Source: Halopseudomonas aestusnigri (GTDB lineage Bacteria; Pseudomonadota; Gammaproteobacteria; Pseudomonadales; Pseudomonadaceae). Taken from it: 64,000 nucleotides of DNA. The stretch's first letter is position 1, and each line of letters begins with the position of its first letter. The translations under genes and the position numbers were made by a program. The stretch spans positions 615,840 through 679,839 of the forward strand of contig NZ_NBYK01000001.1 of NCBI RefSeq assembly GCF_002197985.1, given 5' to 3'. Shown piece after piece: positions 59,045 to 64,000 of this stretch. The notes under the pieces are model-generated. The model was not told the origin of the DNA, ran no database searches, and worked only from the letters and a program-made list of their open reading frames with translations.

Positions 59045-61222
59045 TCAGAACGTCTGGCCCAGCTTCATGTACAGGGCTTCGTGGCCCTCTTCGTTGACGC
59101 CCAGCCCGAAGAACAGCGGGCCAACCAGCGTATCCATGCCCATCAGCAGGCTGCCGGCACCGAAGTAACCGGTATCGAAGCCTGCGTCATCGCGGTTGTA
59201 TACCCGGCCGTATTCCAGGCTGGCGCCCAGGTAGAATGGCAGGCTGAGCGTGTTGAAGTAGCTGGGTGCCAGGCGCCGATAATAGACCAGCCGGCCGAGC
59301 TGGTAGTTCTGACCGGCAAGGCCGTCCTGGCGGAAACCGGAAAACCAGCCGGGGCCGCCGAGACTGAAGCTGCTTTGCGCCACATCCACGTCACTGTCGG
59401 TACGACCGATAAAACCGCCCAGTTGCAGGCTGTTGGGGCCGAAGCCGAAGGCTTTGTTGACCCTGAACTCGATCTGCTGGTAACGCGCGTCGGCCCCCAG
59501 ATCCGGCTCGGACTGGCGCCAGCTCAGGCGGGCCTCTTCCCCCGAATGCGGGAAGTTCACATCGTCTAGCGTGTCGCGGTCGATCTCCAGCGAATAGAAG
59601 GCTTCGTTGAAGTCGATGGAGGGCAGGTCGGGGTCTCCGATGCGTACTCGCGAGTTTCCGCGGTAGCGCGACAGGCCGAAGCGCACTTCACCGCTGTTGG
59701 CGATCTGGCGGCCCAGATTCAGGCCGGCACCATAGCGTTTCTGGCGGTAGCCAACGATCGGATCGTCGTCGTCAATAACGTCGATGTTGCGCGCTTCGGC
59801 ATCGATAAAGGGCGCAACAAAATAGCGTGAGCCATAGTCAAGCGGCTGGTAGAACTCGGTATAAAGCTCCTGTTCCGACCCGACCTGCAGCCGGGTCAGC
59901 CATTCCGCGCCGAGCGGGTTGAGACCGTTGACGCGAAAGCTGGCGCCAACGTTGTACTGACTGTCGCCCTCAAAGTCGTCTACCAGATTCAGGCCCAGAC
60001 GCAGATAATCGGTGCCGGTGCGGCGGCCGGCCGTATGTACCAGCAGGGTGTTTCGGCCCTGGTCGTGGACGATTTCGTAGGTGACTCGGCTGAAATAGTC
60101 GGTGCCGTAGATGGTGCCCATGTCGGTTTGCAGGCGGGCCAGATTCAGAGGCTCGCCGATTGGCTGGCGGATCATGCCGAGCACAACCTCGTCGGCCACC
60201 TTGCCGCTGTTGTCCACTTCGATGGCATGAATGATGGCCTGGCGCTGAGGCCTGCTGCTGGCCAGGTTGCCGCCGCTGTCGGCACCGTCCGGGGCGACGA
60301 AGGCCAGCACGCCATTGGCCTCGGCGAGGCTGCGGGCGCCGGCATCAATGGCCTGCTGTGCGTCGGCGAAGCTGCTGAACCCCATGTTGCCAAGCGCCGG
60401 TTGCAGCAGCAGGTCACGATCGGTCAGGGTGGCAAGCTGCTTCTCGGTGTTGGTGCGGGTCAGCAGGGTCGTTGTCTGATCCATGATGTCGAGCACCGAG
60501 GTCAGCTCGCTGGCAGACTTCAGCGGAGTACCGATGTCGACCACGATGACCCGATCCACGCCCATGGCTCGGGCGACGTCGATGGGCACGTTTTTGCTCA
60601 GTACTCCGTCCACCAGCAGGCGGCCATCAACTTCGACCGGGGCGAAGAATCCGGGCAGTGCCAGGCTGGCTCGGATGGCCAGCGGCAGGTGCCCGTGGTC
60701 GAATACCACGGCTTCACCTGTGGCAATGTCGGTCGCCACGGCACGGAACGGGATAGGCAACCTGTCGAAGTTGTCGATTTCATTGGTGTGGACCAGCAGG
60801 CTTTCCAGCACCACTCCCATGTTCTGGCCCTGCAGCAGGCCAAGCGGCAGGCTGAGAACGCCGTTGTTGAAGGTGAGCCGTTGCTTGACCAGGAAGTCAC
60901 GGTCGTCCTGTTTGCGACGGTAGGGTATGTCTTCGCGCTGGGGGGAGTCACTCAGCGCATCCTGCCAGTCCAGTTCGAGTGCGAGCTTCTCCAGTTCTTC
61001 GGCACTGTAGCCTGAGGCATAAAGGCCGCCGATGACCGCGCCCATGCTGGTGCCGGCAATGGCGTGGATCGGGATGTTGAGTTCTTCCAGCTGCTTCAGT
61101 ACGCCGATATGGGCCAGGCCACGGGCACCGCCGCCGGACAGCACCAGACCGGTACGCAAGGGTTCGGCCGCGGTCCAGCCCGAAAGGATCAGCAACAGTA
61201 ACGGCAGCAGGCGTTTGAACAT
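59045..61222 (-). CDS. PlpD-type patatin-like phospholipase with beta-barrel
   Basis: A 725-residue type Vd autotransporter-like protein. A signal peptide (MFKRLLPLLLLILSGWTAA) is followed by a patatin domain with SGGGARGLAHIG (oxyanion hole), GTSMG (nucleophile elbow) and VDGVLSKN (second catalytic Asp). A POTRA-like stretch and a 16-strand barrel follow, ending HEALYMKLGQTF. The Asp sits in VDGV, not the common DGG. ATG 61222 is chosen. The convergent recQ stop lies 12 bases away. Confidence 0.92.
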   Translation of the reverse strand: MFKRLLPLLLLILSGWTAAEPLRTGLVLSGGGARGLAHIGVLKQLEELNIPIHAIAGTSMGAVIGGLYASGYSAEELEKLALELDWQDALSDSPQREDIPYRRKQDDRDFLVKQRLTFNNGVLSLPLGLLQGQNMGVVLESLLVHTNEIDNFDRLPIPFRAVATDIATGEAVVFDHGHLPLAIRASLALPGFFAPVEVDGRLLVDGVLSKNVPIDVARAMGVDRVIVVDIGTPLKSASELTSVLDIMDQTTTLLTRTNTEKQLATLTDRDLLLQPALGNMGFSSFADAQQAIDAGARSLAEANGVLAFVAPDGADSGGNLASSRPQRQAIIHAIEVDNSGKVADEVVLGMIRQPIGEPLNLARLQTDMGTIYGTDYFSRVTYEIVHDQGRNTLLVHTAGRRTGTDYLRLGLNLVDDFEGDSQYNVGASFRVNGLNPLGAEWLTRLQVGSEQELYTEFYQPLDYGSRYFVAPFIDAEARNIDVIDDDDPIVGYRQKRYGAGLNLGRQIANSGEVRFGLSRYRGNSRVRIGDPDLPSIDFNEAFYSLEIDRDTLDDVNFPHSGEEARLSWRQSEPDLGADARYQQIEFRVNKAFGFGPNSLQLGGFIGRTDSDVDVAQSSFSLGGPGWFSGFRQDGLAGQNYQLGRLVYYRRLAPSYFNTLSLPFYLGASLEYGRVYNRDDAGFDTGYFGAGSLLMGMDTLVGPLFFGLGVNEEGHEALYMKLGQTF

Positions 61223-61382
61223 GGTGTGGGTCCGGATAAGGCAACGGCTGGAGGTCGCCATTGTATACGAAGCGGCGAAGTCCTGCGGTGCTGTGGTGTT
61301 GTCATATTGCGGTCATCCGGATGACACAGTCCGGTCACTGCCGGACGGTAGCGTGAAGACAACTTCCCGAGGAGGCAGGCGC

Positions 61383-62201
61383 ATGAATACAGCGGTGTTG
61401 TTGCCAGAGGCGCAAAAACAGCGGGTCAGGACGCTGTGGATATCGGATCTTCATTTGGGCACGCGCGGATGCCAGGCCGACAAGTTGGCGACCTTCCTCA
61501 AGTCTGTCGAGTGCGATCAGCTGTATCTGGTGGGCGATATCATCGACGGTTGGCGGCTGCGCAAGGGTATCTACTGGCCCCAGGCGCATACCAACGTATT
61601 GCGGCGTATCCTCACCATGAGCAAGCGCGGCACCCGGGTAACCTATGTCACCGGCAATCACGACGAGTTTCTGCGGCGCTACTCCACTCTGGTGCTGGGC
61701 AATATCGAACTGGTTGACGAGGTGGTACATCAGTGCGATGACGGACGCCGGCTGCTGGTAATCCACGGCGACCAGTTCGATGTCATTACCCGCTGCCACC
61801 GCTGGCTGGCCTTTCTCGGCGATCACGCCTATGAGTTCAGTCTGGTTCTGAACCGCTGGCTCAATCACTGGCGTTCGCGCTTCGGCCTGGGCTACTGGTC
61901 ATTGTCAGGCTATCTCAAGCATCGGGTGAAGAAAGCGGTTAACTTCATCAGCGAGTTTGAGGAGGCGCTGGCGCACGAGTGCAATAAGCGCGGTCTGGAT
62001 GGCGTGGTGTGCGGGCATATCCACCATGCCGAGATCAGCAGGGTCAGCGGTATCGATTATCTCAACTGCGGTGACTGGGTTGAGTCTTGTACGGCGCTGA
62101 TCGAACACCAGGATGGCCATATTGAGCTCTATCGCTGGCATGATGCTCAAGCGCAAATGCTGCAGCCGGTGAACGAAGCGCTTGAGGGACGGGCGGCCTG
62201 A
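61383..62201 (+). CDS. LpxH-like UDP-2,3-diacylglucosamine-diphosphatase family phosphoesterase
   Basis: A 272-residue calcineurin-like phosphoesterase. The metal motifs are complete: SDLHLGTRG, VGDIIDGW, TGNHDEF, IHGDQFD and CGHIHHAE. It is longer than canonical LpxH (about 240 residues) and belongs to the paralogous group often annotated UDP-2,3-diacylglucosamine diphosphatase. The true substrate may differ. ATG 61383 has aggagg eight bases upstream. Confidence 0.88.
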   Translation: MNTAVLLPEAQKQRVRTLWISDLHLGTRGCQADKLATFLKSVECDQLYLVGDIIDGWRLRKGIYWPQAHTNVLRRILTMSKRGTRVTYVTGNHDEFLRRYSTLVLGNIELVDEVVHQCDDGRRLLVIHGDQFDVITRCHRWLAFLGDHAYEFSLVLNRWLNHWRSRFGLGYWSLSGYLKHRVKKAVNFISEFEEALAHECNKRGLDGVVCGHIHHAEISRVSGIDYLNCGDWVESCTALIEHQDGHIELYRWHDAQAQMLQPVNEALEGRAA

Positions 62202-62207
62202 TGCCGT

Positions 62208-63587
62208 CTAGACAATGACCTTGTCGCGCAACTTGCGGGCGGCCTGCTCCAGTGCCTTGATGATCTGTTCCTTGTCATAGTTGCGAACGTGAGTGGTGTC
62301 CAGATACATCGAGAAACCGGTCAGTTCGTGCTCCACATAGGTCGGCGCGGCGCCCAGTTCGCGACGCAGTCCGACCACTTCGTAAATCTGCACCGGTCGT
62401 GAGAAGCCTTTCACGCTGATCTGGCCCTTGTCGCGGCACATGATCAGTTCCTTCACCAGGGAGTAGGTCTCGTGCGAGATGAGAATCTCGCCGGCGTCGG
62501 CTGCGCCCTCCAGGCGGCTGGCCAGATTCACCTCGCGGCCGATGATGGTGTAATCCATGCGGGTCGCGGTGCCGAAGTTGCCGACGGTGCAGTAACCGGT
62601 GCTCAGCCCCATGCGGATTTCCAGCGGCTTGGTGATGCCGCGGCTGCGCCACTGCTGGCGCAGCACCTTCATATGCTTGCGCATGGCAATGGCCATGGAG
62701 ACCGCAGCCTCTGCGTCCTGCTTGGCGCCACGTGTTGACGGGTCGCCAAAGAAGACCATGACGCAATCACCGACGAACTTGTCGATGGTGCCACCGTATT
62801 GCAGGGCGATACGCGACATCTCGTCCAGGTAGTTGTTCAGCAGGTCGGTCAGGGCTTCGGCTTCCAGTTCCTCGGCCAGTTCGGTGAAGCCGCGAATGTC
62901 CGAAAAAAATACGGTCAGCTTCTTGCGTCGTGTTTCCAGTCGAGCGCTGCGTTTACCCGAAAAAATGGATTCCCAGACCTGCGGCGACAGGTATTTGGAT
63001 AGGTTGGCGGCCAGCCGTGACGTCTTCTCCTGCTCGCGTTGCAGCTGCTGCTGGGCCTGTTCCAGGTGGCGGCCCTGGCGATGCACGAATGCCGCGACGA
63101 TCAACAGGAAGAAGCCTCCGCTGATAAGGCTGACCAGGGTCACCAGATTCGAACTCGCGAAGACCAACTGTGGCTGAAAGGCTGCCGCGCCCAGCAGGGC
63201 GCCGGCGATAGTCAGCAGACTGCCGGCGATCAGGTAGGTTGAACCCCCGGCAATCAGGCAGGAGAAGCCCACCAGCAGAAAGAACACCAGGCTGGGTACC
63301 ACGGTGAATCCGAGCACCGCCATGAACCCGCCGGTATGAACGGCATCGAGGGCAAGCAGGGTAAGGCGCTTGGTGGTTGAGTGTTGGGGCGGGACCTTAC
63401 GGCTGATCAGGTGAGCCAGTTGCGGATAGGCAAGCGCATAGAGAATGCTGATCAGATAAGCCAGCTGATGGCCGCGTTCGACCAGCACGGCGCTGAAGGT
63501 CAAAGCGACGCACAGGTAGGCAATCGTGCGCGAGTAATAACCTTCAAGGGGTGGTTTGGCGAGCGGTTTGTGGGTGTCGGTGATCAT
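62208..63587 (-). CDS. class III adenylate/guanylate cyclase with MASE2-like membrane domain (CyaB-like)
   Basis: A 459-residue membrane protein. Residues 15-175 hold about six helices (MASE2 region), a short coiled coil follows, then the cyclase domain: VFFSDIRGFTELAEELEAE, FVGDCVMVFFGDP (metal Asp residues) and GLSTGYCTVGNFGTATRMDYTIIGREVNLASRLE. This is the P. aeruginosa CyaB pattern, the main cAMP source for the Vfr regulon. ATG 63587 (MITDTHKPL) is used. An upstream frame extension is not cyclase-like. Confidence 0.9.
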   Translation of the reverse strand: MITDTHKPLAKPPLEGYYSRTIAYLCVALTFSAVLVERGHQLAYLISILYALAYPQLAHLISRKVPPQHSTTKRLTLLALDAVHTGGFMAVLGFTVVPSLVFFLLVGFSCLIAGGSTYLIAGSLLTIAGALLGAAAFQPQLVFASSNLVTLVSLISGGFFLLIVAAFVHRQGRHLEQAQQQLQREQEKTSRLAANLSKYLSPQVWESIFSGKRSARLETRRKKLTVFFSDIRGFTELAEELEAEALTDLLNNYLDEMSRIALQYGGTIDKFVGDCVMVFFGDPSTRGAKQDAEAAVSMAIAMRKHMKVLRQQWRSRGITKPLEIRMGLSTGYCTVGNFGTATRMDYTIIGREVNLASRLEGAADAGEILISHETYSLVKELIMCRDKGQISVKGFSRPVQIYEVVGLRRELGAAPTYVEHELTGFSMYLDTTHVRNYDKEQIIKALEQAARKLRDKVIV

Positions 63588-63727
63588 GTTCAGTCGAATC
63601 CGTGGCCGGGCAAGAGCACCGAGCGGGTGTCTGTGACTGGGCATGATAGGCCGTAATCCGCACGGCGGACAATGCCGCGCGGACAGGCTGCGAGTTGCTG
63701 GCGAGGTGCGGATCAATGCCGCGCGTA

Positions 63728-63751
63728 ACCGGGCGTAGCGCAATACCCGGT
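63728..63751. repeat. inverted repeat in 3' region of HD-domain gene
   Basis: accggg (63728-63733) and cccggt (63746-63751) flank gcgtagcgcaat. There is no T-run, so it resembles the short REP-like hairpins common in Pseudomonas intergenic DNA more than a terminator. Confidence 0.35.
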
Positions 63752-63775
63752 ACGTGCGCCGCCCCCGCTGCTTGC

Positions 63776-64000
63776 CTAGACCTTGTAGATACTGTTGCGC
63801 GGTTTGGCGAATACGCGGCGCAGCATGGGTTCGAAGAATTCCAGCGGCTCGCTTTCATAATCCGGATCGAAAGCCGGTGCATCGTACTTGGCGCAGAACT
63901 CGGCGGTGTACTGATACTGCGGATGATCCTTGAACTGGTCGCGCAGATGCCGATCCATACCGAGGTGGTGGAAGAAATAGTACCCCTGGAAGACGCCGTG
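63776..64000 (-). CDS. HD-domain protein, 3' part (cut by window edge)
   Basis: An open frame enters from the right edge and ends at 63776 (75 codons to the stop). It reads HGVFQGYYFFHHLGMDRHLRDQF, then AFDPDYES and ends RNSIYKV. The HG-FQGYY-FHHLG pattern and the FEPMLRRVFAKP tail resemble HD-domain phosphohydrolases of the MIOX-like/phosphonate type. The start and most of the domain are outside the window, so the call is tentative. Confidence 0.55.
   Translation of the reverse strand, partial: HGVFQGYYFFHHLGMDRHLRDQFKDHPQYQYTAEFCAKYDAPAFDPDYESEPLEFFEPMLRRVFAKPRNSIYKV

Noticed and set aside
61032-61382. N-terminal extension of the LpxH-like gene back to 61032
   Set aside because: The extra 117 residues overlap the patatin gene antisense and have no domain; ATG 61383 has a strong aggagg site.
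1-64000. CRISPR arrays, tRNA and rRNA genes
   Set aside because: No regular direct-repeat/spacer pattern and no tRNA- or rRNA-like sequence was recognised on reading; a tRNAscan-type search was not possible here.

Overview
The window looks like chromosomal DNA of a Pseudomonas-type gammaproteobacterium, possibly from the marine Halopseudomonas side. The evidence is family content and gene style: BauA/MmsA beta-alanine genes, LapD/LapG, a CyaB-like cyclase, a gfc/yjb exopolysaccharide export operon and high G+C codon use. The genus is an inference. No rRNA, tRNA or CRISPR array was seen.

Positions 1-3,775 are different from the rest: a degenerate chromosomal integron. A leftward intI pseudogene (N- and C-terminal parts joined across a large internal deletion, plus one stop codon) still has a LexA-like box in its promoter. 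It faces a rightward, AT-richer array of five cassettes with recognisable attC sites. Three of the five cassette proteins carry HEPN-like R-x4-6-H motifs, so this is my best candidate for an undescribed (possibly anti-phage) gene set.

3,830-10,000 holds a leftward series: acyl-CoA dehydrogenase, SDR, ACAD10-like phosphotransferase, SurE, a second SDR, a small unknown protein and AlkB. 10,117-17,061 is a tightly overlapping arsenosugar-type operon (arsS, sodium:solute symporter, degenerate phosphoesterase, TVP38-flavoprotein fusion and two glycosyltransferases) with no recognisable arsM. 18,032-27,368 holds two copies of a three-gene module, a divergent AraC regulator next to DUF1302-DUF1329. 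Each copy has matching 22-bp-period direct repeats upstream.

27,508-30,347 is a DEAD-box helicase followed by a DAHP synthase. The synthase is preceded by a complete attenuator (leader peptide rich in Tyr/Phe, pause hairpin, antiterminator, terminator) and by a second aromatic-rich micro-ORF beyond the terminator. 30,432-36,472 holds a hydrolase-MFS pair and the bauR-like/bauA/mmsA cluster. 36,676-44,417 holds housekeeping and signalling genes (GGDEF protein, two inositol-phosphatase-family enzymes, retropepsin-like protein, beta-propeller, ABC exporter, RAYT-like transposase).

44,545-53,175 is a leftward Wzb-Wzc-YjbE-like(x2)-Wza-YjbF-YjbG-YjbH-VanZ operon, equivalent to E. coli gfcABCDE-etp-etk and lacking glycosyltransferases. 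It is followed by lapG-lapD, a YecA-like gene, recQ, a PlpD-type patatin, an LpxH-like phosphoesterase, a class III adenylate cyclase and the 3' part of an HD-domain gene cut by the window edge.
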